Source: Verrucomicrobiota bacterium JB023 (GTDB lineage Bacteria; Verrucomicrobiota; Verrucomicrobiia; Verrucomicrobiales; Akkermansiaceae). From it: a stretch of 64,000 nucleotides of DNA. Of this stretch, positions 51,958 to 60,798 are shown piece by piece; position 1 is the stretch's first letter, and each line of letters begins with the position of its first letter. The notes beneath the pieces are model-generated. The model saw only the letters and a list, made by a program, of their open reading frames with translations. It did not search any database and had not been told where the DNA came from. The stretch lies in assembly GCA_030673895.1 (NCBI GenBank), contig JAUTCR010000035.1, positions 52,456-116,455 on the forward strand, given 5' to 3'. Made by a program: the position numbers and the translations under genes.

Positions 51958-52641
51958 TTAGTTGATGATGAGTGAGGTGTCGCGAATGGGAGAAGAGCGG
52001 CCATTCCGCCAGATGATGAAGCCGGCGGCGTCCTTTCCAATTACCCGGGGTTCTGACGCTCCGGCGGGAAGAGCTCCGCGGCAGACCACGAAGGGCGCTC
52101 CGGAGTCGCTGGCTCCCTCCACGGTGCAGAGGCCTTCGGCATTGAATTCCCAATAGTAATAAGACGGATTGCGCACGCCCTCGCCGGGGAAGCGGACGCC
52201 GGAACCATTCTCTCCGAAGGAGCCAAGACCGGAAACCTGCTGCCCAGCCTGGTTAGCCAGGCGAGGATGGAAGTAAACGCCATTGGGGAAGAAGGTGCCC
52301 CGTGAGTCGACCCGCCAGCTCCGGCCGGTCTCTTCTCCGGTTTCGTCCCGCTCGATCTCTTCGTAAGCCACCACGGCGAAGCGGAGGTAGCGGTCGGGAT
52401 CGCCGGAGTCGGCATGGATGCAGAGACGCGCCCGGGTCGAGCGACCGATGGCGAGGCTACGGGCTTCATCCATCAGGCCTTGCGCTTGGGCAGTCGCGGA
52501 AACGGTCGCTTGCCCCTTATCGATATTCTGGATGCCCACCGCTGCCACGGACAGCAGGATGGCGATGATGCTGATGACGACCAGCAGCTCCACCAAGGTG
52601 AAGCCTGATCGTTTCTCGTAATTCGGCTGAAACTTCATCAT
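51958..52641 (-). CDS. Type IV pilin-like (pseudopilin) protein, first of three (GspH-like)
   Basis: 227 residues. The prepilin signal SGFTLVELLVVISIIAILLSVAAV is canonical (cleavage after Gly, Glu at +5). The small globular domain contains GVYFHPRLANQAGQ and CTVEGASDSGAPFVVCR with one Cys pair. It starts the three-gene operon, with 27-base spacing to the next. Likely the Verru_Chthon cassette protein D equivalent. Confidence 0.83.
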   Translation of the reverse strand: MMKFQPNYEKRSGFTLVELLVVISIIAILLSVAAVGIQNIDKGQATVSATAQAQGLMDEARSLAIGRSTRARLCIHADSGDPDRYLRFAVVAYEEIERDETGEETGRSWRVDSRGTFFPNGVYFHPRLANQAGQQVSGLGSFGENGSGVRFPGEGVRNPSYYYWEFNAEGLCTVEGASDSGAPFVVCRGALPAGASEPRVIGKDAAGFIIWRNGRSSPIRDTSLIIN

Positions 52642-53273
52642 TCGATTAGGAATAGGGAATACTCGCCCTGAGGCGAGAGAAAAGCAAAGAAATTGTATTT
52701 ACAATGCCATTTTCAGGCCGTTTTTTTTCGGAAACATCTCTTTATTTTGCGAATTCGCCCTTTCGAGAGCCGGTCGCCCACTGCGAAGCGCTTTTCTCCC
52801 TCTCGCGCAGATCCTGCTAAGAGGTTTCCCCTCCGCGCTTTCCTCTCGCCAGAGCGGGGTATGGTGATGAGGCGTGTGGGGTCGCCAGCACGGCGCGGGC
52901 CATCCTTGGCAGGGATCCTGACGGCCAGTGACTTCCTCGGCGACTTCGAGATTATCGCGGTAAGGCTCCGTGTCTTGGCCGAGGTGAACGAGAGCGCTTG
53001 CCTGCGCGCTGGCGAAGTGGTCTCCAGAATGGCGGCCGGCCCCGTCGCCGACGGAAGTGATGCGTGAGTTCATGGCAAAACCTTTCGAGGGGAAGGGAAT
53101 GGAAAGCTGTTCGAGATGTCAAATCTTCCCCTTTCTTGCAGGAGTGAGTGGCCCGCGAGTGAGTCTGCCGATTCTCCGCCAATTCACCTCGAATTCATTG
53201 CTGGGATAAGCCGCTGGGTGCTTGGGATTAAAATAATGTGAATTTAACCGCTGAGGTGCGAGTCTCATGAGAG
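52642..53273. other. Gap between the pseudopilin operon and the His/Arg-rich lipoprotein gene
   Basis: The left part (52642-52700) is AT-rich and is probably the pseudopilin promoter. The middle carries one possible small minus-strand gene (listed separately). The right part, just before 53274, is AT-rich with GATTAAAATAATG near 53226-53238 and is probably the promoter of the lipoprotein gene. Confidence 0.45.
52699..53073 (-). CDS. Possible small protein of unknown function
   Basis: 124 codons from an ATG at 53073 with an AAAGG about eight bases upstream on the minus strand. The first half (MNSRITSVGDGAGRHSGDHF, then ASALVHLGQDTEPYRDNLEV) looks protein-like, the second half looks like noise (RGRKALRSGRPALERA). 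It may be a short gene with an earlier end by frameshift, or chance. No family. Confidence 0.3.
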   Translation of the reverse strand: MNSRITSVGDGAGRHSGDHFASAQASALVHLGQDTEPYRDNLEVAEEVTGRQDPCQGWPAPCWRPHTPHHHTPLWREESAEGKPLSRICARGRKALRSGRPALERANSQNKEMFPKKNGLKMAL

Positions 53274-53906
53274 ATGAAAACATTCTGCGCAATTTTTACC
53301 GGCGTGCTCGCCGTCATTGGTCTGAGTTCTTGCTCCGACGTCGGCTACTACGGATATGATGCTGGATATTATGGCCCCGGCCGAGTCACCTCGACCGTCT
53401 CCGTGCACAGCGGGCACTACTCCCGGGGTTACTACCCATCCACTTATCGGGCTCCCCGCTACTATTCCTCCCGGCCGGTGGTGGTGAATCCGACCCGGAC
53501 CGTCGTCGTGAAGAACCCTTCCCGCCACCACAACAATCACGGTAGGCATGTCGACCGTCACGACAACCGTCATCGCGGCAACCAATACGATCGGAATCGC
53601 AATAACCGCCATGACCGGAACGATTCCTCGCACCGTAATCGGGACAACCGTTCTTCCAGCTCCTCGCGGGTGACCATGGCCTCCAGCCGCGACCGCAGCC
53701 GTGAGGCCGCTAACCGGAGTCGCAACTCGCGGGTCGAGCAACGGAGTCAGCAGCGCTCCTCTCCCCGTAGCGTGCAGAGCAAGAGCTACCGCAGCGCACC
53801 TAGCCAGTCGGACCGCTCCTCCCGCTCGTCGCGAGGCTCATCTTCCAATGGCAATCGGGGAGGCTCGCAAGGGCGTAGCCGCAGTAGCCGCACCGCCTTT
53901 AACTAA
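53274..53906 (+). CDS. Low-complexity lipoprotein rich in Tyr, His, Arg, Asn and Ser
   Basis: 210 residues. Lipobox LSSC (VIGLSSCSD) at about 17-20. The first third is Tyr/Gly-rich (VGYYGYDAGYYGPGRV), the middle is His/Arg/Asn/Asp-rich (NRHRGNQYDRNRNNRHDRND), and the end is Ser/Arg-rich (SDRSSRSSRGSSSNGNR). It probably sits on the outer membrane as a flexible, positively charged polymer-like protein. No catalytic domain is visible. Confidence 0.8.
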   Translation: MKTFCAIFTGVLAVIGLSSCSDVGYYGYDAGYYGPGRVTSTVSVHSGHYSRGYYPSTYRAPRYYSSRPVVVNPTRTVVVKNPSRHHNNHGRHVDRHDNRHRGNQYDRNRNNRHDRNDSSHRNRDNRSSSSSRVTMASSRDRSREAANRSRNSRVEQRSQQRSSPRSVQSKSYRSAPSQSDRSSRSSRGSSSNGNRGGSQGRSRSSRTAFN

Positions 53907-53982
53907 CGAGCCCCGAGGGACGAAACGAGCCCCAAGGGCTTGGCTGATTGCCCAAAGGATAGCAAAATCTTACAATCCTCAG

Positions 53983-54007
53983 AGGGAGCCTTCGGGTTCC
54001 CTTTGTT
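53983..54007 (+). terminator. Terminator after the low-complexity lipoprotein
   Basis: AGGGAGCC at 53983-53990 pairs with GGTTCCCT at 53995-54002 (one G-U pair) around a TTCG loop, followed by TTGTTT. Confidence 0.8.
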
Positions 54008-54012
54008 TCTGC

Positions 54013-54744
54013 TCAGGCCACCCGCTTCTCATCCTCTTCCCGCTTCGCCCGTTCCCGCTGCAGCTGAGCCAGGGTGATGGGTCGGCGCAGGTACTTGCGA
54101 ACGGAGAGCCATCCTGCCAAGGCTCCGCCCAAGTGGCAGGCATGACCCATCTGGAAGAGGGAACTCCCGCCTGTATCGATCAGGTATTGGCCAAATTGAT
54201 GAAAGCCAGGAATCCTCAGCTCTGGACGCAACATGAGGAGGAGAAGCGAGGCAATGAGGAAGCCATTCCGCAGATTCTTCGCGCTGACGGGGAGGGGAGC
54301 CATGCGCGACTCCGGAGAGACGGTGCACAAGGCAACAAACAGGCCGATCGCGATGCCGGAGGCGCCCACCAGCGGCGTCTTGCCCTGAAACAAGAGGTGG
54401 AAGATCCCGCCGAAAATGAGCGAGGAGATGGCGATGCGCGCCACTTGGCCTTCCCCGAAAAGGTGTCGGATGCGGCCCCCAAAGTAATAAAGAATCCACG
54501 CATTGGTCATCCAATGCAGAAAATTACCATGGAGCAGGCTGTGAGTAACGAGCTGCCAATAGCGGTGCTCCCGGATGAAGCCCTGCCGGGAAAGCCCGAA
54601 GACTTCGTAGAGCTGGGTGAGTGGCCCTCCATTGCCGCCCGTGAGCCAAAAAGGCAGAAACAAGAGCAGAAGCAGCAATGGAAAGAGCGTGTGAAAGCTC
54701 AGACCCGGCCTGGGGAAGACAACTTTCCGCCGAGGAAATTCCAT
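54013..54744 (-). CDS. Rhomboid-family intramembrane serine protease
   Basis: 243 residues with about six to seven membrane helices. The family motifs are HGNFLHWMTNAWILYYFG (His/Asn pocket), LVGASGIAIGLF with the catalytic Ser, and MGHACHLGGALAGW with the catalytic His. Rhomboids cut membrane proteins within the bilayer. The ATG at 54744 (MEFPRRKVVFPRPG) gives the family-like N-terminus; upstream codons are non-coding. Confidence 0.9.
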   Translation of the reverse strand: MEFPRRKVVFPRPGLSFHTLFPLLLLLLFLPFWLTGGNGGPLTQLYEVFGLSRQGFIREHRYWQLVTHSLLHGNFLHWMTNAWILYYFGGRIRHLFGEGQVARIAISSLIFGGIFHLLFQGKTPLVGASGIAIGLFVALCTVSPESRMAPLPVSAKNLRNGFLIASLLLLMLRPELRIPGFHQFGQYLIDTGGSSLFQMGHACHLGGALAGWLSVRKYLRRPITLAQLQRERAKREEDEKRVA

Positions 54745-55073
54745 TCGAATCGCTGGCACAATACAGGGAAGGCGTCGCCAAATCGATGATTTTGCTGAAA
54801 AAAGAAAGCGACCGTGACAAGGCGGACCGGTCCATCCGTGGTCAAGGAAGAGTGTCCGGCAGTCCCGGCTGCGGGCAAAGCTCTGGAGGTGAGCTTCTTG
54901 CAGCTCCCCAAGGGGGGCTGAGCCGGAGCAAGCGAGCTCGACCGGTGGCAACCGAATCGTCCGAAAAGCTGAAGCCCTCTTTGCGAAAACATCGCGGCAG
55001 GCCCTTCACGATCGAGAGTGAAGAGGAAAATCGGGCGGGATGTCCCACCCGTAAGATGGGCGCATAGGCCGGC
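54745..55073. other. Gap between nuoC and the rhomboid gene
   Basis: The open frames here on both strands have shadow-like composition. The right end carries the nuoC terminator (55025-55050). The remainder probably contains the promoter of the rhomboid gene near 54745-54800; I see no RNA gene. Confidence 0.45.
55025..55050 (-). terminator. Terminator of the nuoB-nuoC transcript
   Basis: On the minus strand GGG-T-GGGA and TCCC-G-CCC form a compact stem followed by GATTTTCC, 24 bases after the nuoC stop. Confidence 0.7.
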
Positions 55074-55640
55074 TTAGCTCTCGCCCTTCGCGCGGGGCTC
55101 GCTAGTGATGGTGTCGCCTCCGGGTGAGGTGACGAAGGGGCCGCCCTCCATGGGGGCCACGCCGGTGGAGGCCACATCGGGCAGCTCGGTCACCTTGCCG
55201 GCGAGAGGGAATTCCTTCCGCAACGGGAAGTAAGGATAACCCTCCCACATCAGGATGCGGCGGAGATCGGGATGACCCTCGAACTCGATGCCCATCATGT
55301 CGTAAACTTCCCGCTCATGCCAATCGGCAGTGGCCCAGATACTAATGGCGGTCGGGACCTTGACGCCCTCCGAGACGCGGGAGCGGATGCGGAGGTGCTT
55401 GCTGTCATCGAGGGTGGCGAGCTCGTAAACCATCTCGAAGCGAGGCTCCTCCTGATCGTGGTCAATGCTCGAGATATCGATGAGGAAATCATAACCACGC
55501 TCGTAGGCCGCCTTCAGGACCGCCTCCAAGTCATTGAAATCGACAACCAACGTGGTCTCGCCGCGAAACTCGACCACCTCCAAGACCTTGAAGCGGGACT
55601 TCAGGGTCTCCGCGTCTTCCTTGATCAGCTCTGCCTTCAT
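55074..55640 (-). CDS. nuoC: NADH-quinone oxidoreductase subunit C
   Basis: 188 residues. Part of the Q-module of complex I. The family blocks [39 protein letters not shown], then [37 protein letters not shown], with HPDLRRI and the ending LRKEFPL, are present. It overlaps the nuoB stop by four bases. No nuoD follows, so nuo genes are split in this genome. Confidence 0.95.
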   Translation of the reverse strand: MKAELIKEDAETLKSRFKVLEVVEFRGETTLVVDFNDLEAVLKAAYERGYDFLIDISSIDHDQEEPRFEMVYELATLDDSKHLRIRSRVSEGVKVPTAISIWATADWHEREVYDMMGIEFEGHPDLRRILMWEGYPYFPLRKEFPLAGKVTELPDVASTGVAPMEGGPFVTSPGGDTITSEPRAKGES

Positions 55641-56167
55641 TCTTGTCCGGAAAGGGTTTTCTCCTGCTCAATCTTGGCCTGCAGCTTCATCAGACCCTCG
55701 ATGAGGGCCTCGGGGCGGGGAGGGCAGCCGGAGATGTAAACATCGACCGGGATGAGCCGGTCAATCCCCTGCAGCACCGCGTAGCTCCGATACATGCCGC
55801 CAGAGGAGGCACAGGCTCCCATGGCGATGCACCACTTCGGCTCGGGCATCTGGTCCCAGATGCGGCGGACGGCGAGAGCCATCTTGTAAGTCACCGTGCC
55901 CGCCACGATCATCACATCAGACTGGCGGGGCGAGAAGCGCATCACTTCGGCCCCGAAGCGGGAAATATCGAATCGGGCGGAGGCCGTGGCCATCAGCTCA
56001 ATCGCGCAGCAGGCCAAGCCCATGGGCATCGGCCAGAGGGAATTCTTCCGCATCCAGTTGATGGCGGAATCCACTCGCGTGAAAATGATGTTGCCCTCGA
56101 TCTTGGAATCGTAGGCCGCATGAGCTTCGGTCAGGGCATTGCTGCCTTTTGTGTCAGGAGAAACCAT
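55637..56167 (-). CDS. nuoB: NADH-quinone oxidoreductase subunit B
   Basis: 176 residues. It carries the N2 iron-sulfur cluster near the quinone site. Cluster ligands are in [11 protein letters not shown] (two Cys), [11 protein letters not shown] (Cys), and [10 protein letters not shown] (Cys). The ATG at 56167 gives [10 protein letters not shown]; the 21 codons upstream have no good start context. It precedes nuoC with overlapping stop/start. nuoA and the remaining subunits are not in the window. Confidence 0.95.
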   Translation of the reverse strand: MVSPDTKGSNALTEAHAAYDSKIEGNIIFTRVDSAINWMRKNSLWPMPMGLACCAIELMATASARFDISRFGAEVMRFSPRQSDVMIVAGTVTYKMALAVRRIWDQMPEPKWCIAMGACASSGGMYRSYAVLQGIDRLIPVDVYISGCPPRPEALIEGLMKLQAKIEQEKTLSGQE

Positions 56168-56343
56168 GGCTTCGCGGATAAATTTAGGTTCCCCGGCTCG
56201 CCCCCACAACCCCTTTGTGAAATTTTTCACAAGCGCGGGCTCCAGCGGGCCGGTGGCTCAATAATCATTCGCCCATCAGCCGACTGCCTCTAAGTTGTCG
56301 ACGACCACCCACCCGCATTCCTCGCCCCACCTCATCCAGCCCC

Positions 56344-56865
56344 ATGTTCTTTCCCCAAGAGCCACACCTCGACCTTCTCGCCCGCAGTCTCCTTCTCGGA
56401 CCCATCACGACCCTGTGGGTCGTCATCGTGGTCAAGGTGATCGGGCTGCGCAGCTTCTCCAAGATGACCGCCTTCGACTTCATCACCACGGTGGCTGCGG
56501 GCTCACTGCTGGCCACGGCGGCGGGAGCGACCACCTGGAGCGTCTTCATCCAGGCGACGCTCAGCATCCTGGCCATCCTCTGCACCCAGCTGGTCCTGGC
56601 CCTCATGCGCCGTCGTAGTGAGCGGGCGAAGGAGTTGATGCTGAACCAGCCCATCCTGCTCTATCGGGACGAGGGCTTCGACCGCGAAGCGATGAAGAAG
56701 GCCCGGGTCGCGGAAGACGATCTCTGGGCCAAGCTGCGGGAATCCGATGTGAACTCCCTGGCGGAAGTCCGGGCCATCGTGCTGGAGAAGACGGGTGATG
56801 TCTCCGTCCTCACCGGCGGTGAGATGGACCAGCGCCTCCTATCCGGGGTGGTGGAGATCGGCTGA
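56344..56865 (+). CDS. DUF421/YetF-family membrane protein
   Basis: 173 residues. The N-terminal part has three membrane segments (LLLGPITTLWVVIVVKVIGL, then FITTVAAGSLLATAAGA, then a third). The C-terminal soluble domain has the DUF421 features NQPILLYRDEGFDREAMKKARVAEDDLW and LAEVRAIVLEKTGDVSVL. Members are often linked to stress, but the function is not established. It is divergent from nuoB. Confidence 0.85.
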   Translation: MFFPQEPHLDLLARSLLLGPITTLWVVIVVKVIGLRSFSKMTAFDFITTVAAGSLLATAAGATTWSVFIQATLSILAILCTQLVLALMRRRSERAKELMLNQPILLYRDEGFDREAMKKARVAEDDLWAKLRESDVNSLAEVRAIVLEKTGDVSVLTGGEMDQRLLSGVVEIG

Positions 56866-57090
56866 GGTCCGCTCGCTCATTGAGCGAAGCCACAAAAGCC
56901 GCCCGAACCGGGGAAGAGAATGCTCTTCCCGCTCTGTCAGCGGTCTCTTCCGGCCATTTGGAAGAGCAATGGCTGGCAAGAAGCAGGAAGTCTTAAATTA
57001 AGACTCCCCGAGCCCTTCCCGGCCATCTTCCGCAATTGCTCTCAGCCAGCCCCTGCACGCTGAAAGCTTGCCCACCGAAAACCTCCCTTC

Positions 57091-59113
57091 CCCTTCAGTG
57101 ACTTTCGGCAAATGGGGGAGTTAGGGGCAACGTCCGCTTCGACTCCTTCGGCGACGAAATCATGTCTTCAGTGCCTTTCGGCAAGTGGGGGAGTTAGGGG
57201 GATTGTGCGGTGATGAGGTATTGGAACTTGTCACACAGTCTTCAGTGCCTTTCGGCAAGTGGGGGAGTTAGGGGATTAGCACACACAATCTGAACAGAAC
57301 ACCTAAGAAGTCTTCAGTGCCTTTCGGCAAGTGGGGGAGTTAGGGGGCACTAACCAAGCCAGCCCCTCCTGAGTAATCGGGAGGTCTTCAGTGCCTTTCG
57401 GCAAGTGGGGGAGTTAGGGGTGGGAGAACCTTGTCGAATGGGCCAATGATCACGTCGTCTTCAGTGCCTTTCGGCAAGTGGGGGAGTTAGGGGTGGACAG
57501 TCGGCGAAACGTCCGAAAATGTTAATAGCGTCTTCAGTGTCTTTCGGCAAGTGGGGGAGTTAGGGGTCTTGAGGATCTTGAGGAAGAGCTTGGCGAGGAC
57601 TTCGACAGTCTTCAGTGCCTTTCGGCAAGTGGGGGAGTTAGGGGCTCGCCGAAAGGCACTGAATAGGCACTAACCACGCCGTCTTCAGTGCCTTTCGGCA
57701 AGTGGGGGAGTTAGGGGCCCTGATGTTCCTCTGTGGGTGCTGCGCGCTGTTGCAGGGTCTTCAGTGCCTTTCGGCAAGTGGGGGAGTTAGGGGGTCACAA
57801 AGCAAACTTAACAAACAAAACAAATGGACATGTCTTCAGTGCCTTTCGGCAAGTGGGGGAGTTAGGGGCAAACTGTCAAACGACACCTTAGCGCTGTTTT
57901 CGGCGTCTTCAGTGCCTTTCGGCAAGTGGGGGAGTTAGGGGTGTTATGCAGACTCACAGTGAAAACCGCTTTCGACCTGTCTTCAGTGCCTTTCGGCAAG
58001 TGGGGGAGTTAGGGGCACCGCTGACGATGCGCCCATCCACACCGATTTTGAGTGTCTTCAGTGCCTTTCGGCAAGTGGGGGAGTTAGGGGCTCTTCGTGG
58101 CAAAGGATGTCTGCGGGGTGTTGGCGGTCTTCAGTGCCTTTCGGCAAGTGGGGGAGTTAGGGGGAAGAGCAAGAGCTTTCAAATCGGAAAGGCTTAAGCC
58201 GTCTTCAGTGCCTTTCGGCAAGTGGGGGAGTTAGGGGATGGAGAAAGCTCAAAGACTAGCAGAGTCCAGCTCGTCTTCAGTGCCTTTCGGCAAGTGGGGG
58301 AGTTAGGGGCCCGCAAAGAGATGGACAAGGCGACGGACGTCATTGTGTCTTCAGTGCCTTTCGGCAAGTGGGGGAGTTAGGGGGAAAGGAACATTTTGAA
58401 ATCTTGCATAATTAGCGTGTCTTCAGTGCCTTTCGGCAAGTGGGGGAGTTAGGGGCAATTCGATTGCGTGATTCCAGAAGCGGAAAGGCTCGTCTTCAGT
58501 GCCTTTCGGCAAGTGGGGGAGTTAGGGGATCAGGAAGCTCTCGTGGAGTTCAAGCAAGAGTTGGGTCTTCAGTGCCTTTCGGCAAGTGGGGGAGTTAGGG
58601 GGATACGCAGCGTAATGGATTCTCAAGAATACAAAACGTCTTCAGTGCCTTTCGGCAAGTGGGGGAGTTAGGGGTCGTAGTATGCGCATGTGCAATCCGT
58701 TTCCTATAGTCTTCAGTGCCTTTCGGCAAGTGGGGGAGTTAGGGGTTCCTATACAACTATGAAGCATAAGAACCTATCACTCGAGTCTTCAGTGCCTTTC
58801 GGCAAGTGGGGGAGTTAGGGGCAGCTCACGCAAGGCACCGTTGCCTGAAAATCACTATGTCTTCAGTGCCTTTCGGCAAGTGGGGGAGTTAGGGGGGATT
58901 CATGGCATCGCAACAGTGAATTTTCATTCAGTCTTCAGTGCCTTTCGGCAAGTGGGGGAGTTAGGGGAGGCACCGTTGCCTGAAAACCATTATTGCGGAT
59001 ACCGTCTTCAGTGCCTTTCGGCAAGTGGGGGAGTTAGGGGGGCTGCGAGAGGAGAGAAGCCCGTCAGTTCGATGGCGTCTTCAGTGCCTTTCGGCAAGTG
59101 GGGGAGTTAGGGG
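57091..59113 (-). CRISPR. CRISPR array, 28 repeats of 37 bases, 27 spacers
   Basis: Read on the plus strand the repeat starts GTCTTCAGTGCC and ends GGGGGAGTTAGGGG, with a small GCC-TTTC-GGC hairpin; spacers are 34-41 bases, mostly 36. The last repeat (59077-59113) faces the cas genes, and the first (57091-57127) has four differences from the consensus, so the left end is the old, degenerate end and the leader lies on the right. The likely transcript therefore runs on the minus strand, with the repeat ending ACTGAAGAC as crRNA tag. One other repeat, 57530-57566, has a T for C after CAGTG. Confidence 0.97.
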
Positions 59114-59300
59114 AGCTTGGGGTTGGACGGACTTGGAATCAAGGGCTTAGGATGGGTATTTGACGCGAGACGCTCATTAATGGTTGATACGCCGTTGGCG
59201 AGAGACTGCGGATAGCTTGGTCTTGTTTGTAGGTTTCTCATTGCGAGAGGGTTGTGGGTTCTGACGTGAGTTCTTGGATTCGGAATGCGAAATGGTGGCG
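59114..59300 (-). promoter_or_regulatory. CRISPR leader region
   Basis: A 187-base region between the cas2 stop and the newest repeat, on the leader side inferred from repeat degeneration. No gene fits well. It would carry the array promoter and the integration site for new spacers on the minus strand. Confidence 0.65.
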
Positions 59301-59576
59301 TCAGACGAGGTAGCAAACGACCTTCTCCGGCGAGACCATTTGACCAGCGGTTCGCGTTTTCCGCGCCGACCTGGCATCCAAGGTGTAGGCGACCAATTTG
59401 TCCTCGTCCGGATCAATGAGCTGGTTGAGAGTTTGCCAGAGTTGATCAAACTCAAGGGCGTCAAGATGGCACTCGAAGAAGGAGTATTGAGTGCGGACTC
59501 CATAGTCGAGGCAGACCTTGGCGACTTTGCTGAGTCGCTTGGGGCTGGTGATATCATATCCGATGAGGGTGAGCAT
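59301..59576 (-). CDS. cas2: CRISPR-associated endoribonuclease Cas2
   Basis: 91 residues with the Cas2 ferredoxin-like fold: LTLIGYDITSPKRLSKVAKVCLDYGVRTQYSFFEC, which carries the active-site Asp (D8), and a Leu/Asp-rich C-terminus. Cas2 holds two Cas1 dimers for spacer insertion. It lies between the leader and a tandem-repeat region before cas1. Confidence 0.93.
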   Translation of the reverse strand: MLTLIGYDITSPKRLSKVAKVCLDYGVRTQYSFFECHLDALEFDQLWQTLNQLIDPDEDKLVAYTLDARSARKTRTAGQMVSPEKVVCYLV

Positions 59577-59656
59577 GTCGGTATTTCCGGGGGGTGACCA
59601 TTGATAGGGGACTTGGGGGAAGAGCTCGTCCCACCAGCTCTGGGGAGGTATGGGAG

Positions 59657-59766
59657 TTTTCAGTTTTCAGTTTTCAGTTTTCAGTTTTCAGTTTTCAGTT
59701 TTCAGTTTTCAGTTTTCAGTTTTCAGTTTTCAGTTTTCAGTTTTCAGTTTTCAGTTTTCAGTTTTC
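59657..59766. repeat. Fifteen tandem copies of a 7-base unit between cas1 and cas2
   Basis: TTTTCAG (CTGAAAA on the other strand) is repeated 15 times without a mismatch from 59657 to 59761, then a partial copy. It occupies most of the 198-base gap between the cas1 stop and the cas2 start. Confidence 0.97.
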
Positions 59767-59774
59767 GCGATCTG

Positions 59775-60782
59775 TTAGTTGATGAGGAAGGGGCTGAGGT
59801 TGGGGGATTGGGCGAGGGCGGACTTGAAGTTGAGGACGGCGAAGTCGAGTTGTTGGCGAAGGGAGGTGCGGTGTTGGCGCTGGGTGGAGAGGAATTCGCG
59901 TTGCACCCGTTTTTCATACTGGAGGATGAGCTTGCTGCGGCCCTCGGGATTGAGATGGATGCCGCCGTCGTCGGTGGGTTGGAAGTGGTTGCTCTGTAGC
60001 ATTTGGCGGGAGAAGAGGTCGAGGGTGAGGGCCTCGGCGACGACGGGGCGAAAGGGCTCGATAAGGTCGAGGGCGAGGGAGGGCCGCCCGGAATCGGCGC
60101 AATGGAAGACGGGGAGGGCGGGGTCGAGCCCATGGGCGTGGAGGAGGGCGGTCATCTCGTTGGTGAGGACGGCGGAGATGAAGGAGAGGACGGCATTGAC
60201 GGGATTGAGCGGGGGACGGCGGGAGCGCTTCTCGAAGGGGAAGTCAGTGGGGAGAAGCCGGGCCCAGGCGGAGAGGTAGGTGGCGGAGGCAGCTCCCTCA
60301 AGGCCGAGAAGCTCGGAGTCGTCGCTGGGATGGTGGGCTCGCTGGTGGAGGGCGTTGAGCCGGGCGAGTTCGGTAGCGGAATCCACTTTGCGGTCGTTGC
60401 AGAGCCGTTGGAGGAGGCGGCGTTGGTTGCGAATCTTGGCGGCGATGAGTTTGGCGGCGAGGGGGAGGGAACGTTCAGGAGAGCGGCTGATCTCGTATTG
60501 CAGGAGGCGGGCGGGGGCGTGGTGATTGGCGGGGCTGAGGGTACTGCCGAGGAAGCGGGAGCCGCTGTGGTTCATGTGAACGACGGGGATCTCCTCGTCC
60601 ATGAGGGCGGCGAGGGCGGGACCGGTGAGGGTGATGCCGGAGGTGACGATGAGGCGGTCGAGGTCGCGTAAGGGAATTTGGCGCGCGACCTTTTCGTTTT
60701 CTTCATCGACACCCGAGACATCAAGACGACGGGAGACAAGGCGCACCGTGGCGCGGGGTAGGGTTAACCAGGCGGAGGGCAT
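59775..60782 (-). CDS. cas1: CRISPR-associated endonuclease Cas1
   Basis: 335 residues. The integrase that inserts new spacers with Cas2. Metal-binding residues are E162 in LLGLEGAASATY, H227 in VFHCADSGRPSLALDL and E242 in LIEPFRP, all intact. The ATG at 60782 (MPSAWLTLPRATVRL) is the family start; the 27 codons before it read through REP palindromes. Its stop lies 14 bases after the heptamer tract. Confidence 0.96.
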   Translation of the reverse strand: MPSAWLTLPRATVRLVSRRLDVSGVDEENEKVARQIPLRDLDRLIVTSGITLTGPALAALMDEEIPVVHMNHSGSRFLGSTLSPANHHAPARLLQYEISRSPERSLPLAAKLIAAKIRNQRRLLQRLCNDRKVDSATELARLNALHQRAHHPSDDSELLGLEGAASATYLSAWARLLPTDFPFEKRSRRPPLNPVNAVLSFISAVLTNEMTALLHAHGLDPALPVFHCADSGRPSLALDLIEPFRPVVAEALTLDLFSRQMLQSNHFQPTDDGGIHLNPEGRSKLILQYEKRVQREFLSTQRQHRTSLRQQLDFAVLNFKSALAQSPNLSPFLIN

Positions 60783-60798
60783 AATGAGGGAGGGTGGG

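Noticed and set aside
57702..59110. Several plus-strand open frames with repeated LQCLSASGGVRG or VFSAFRQVGELG
   Set aside because: They are translations of CRISPR repeats, not genes.
59594..59999. Plus-strand open frames with FQFSVFSFQ repeats
   Set aside because: They arise from the 7-base tandem repeat, which is open in several frames, and run antisense into cas1.
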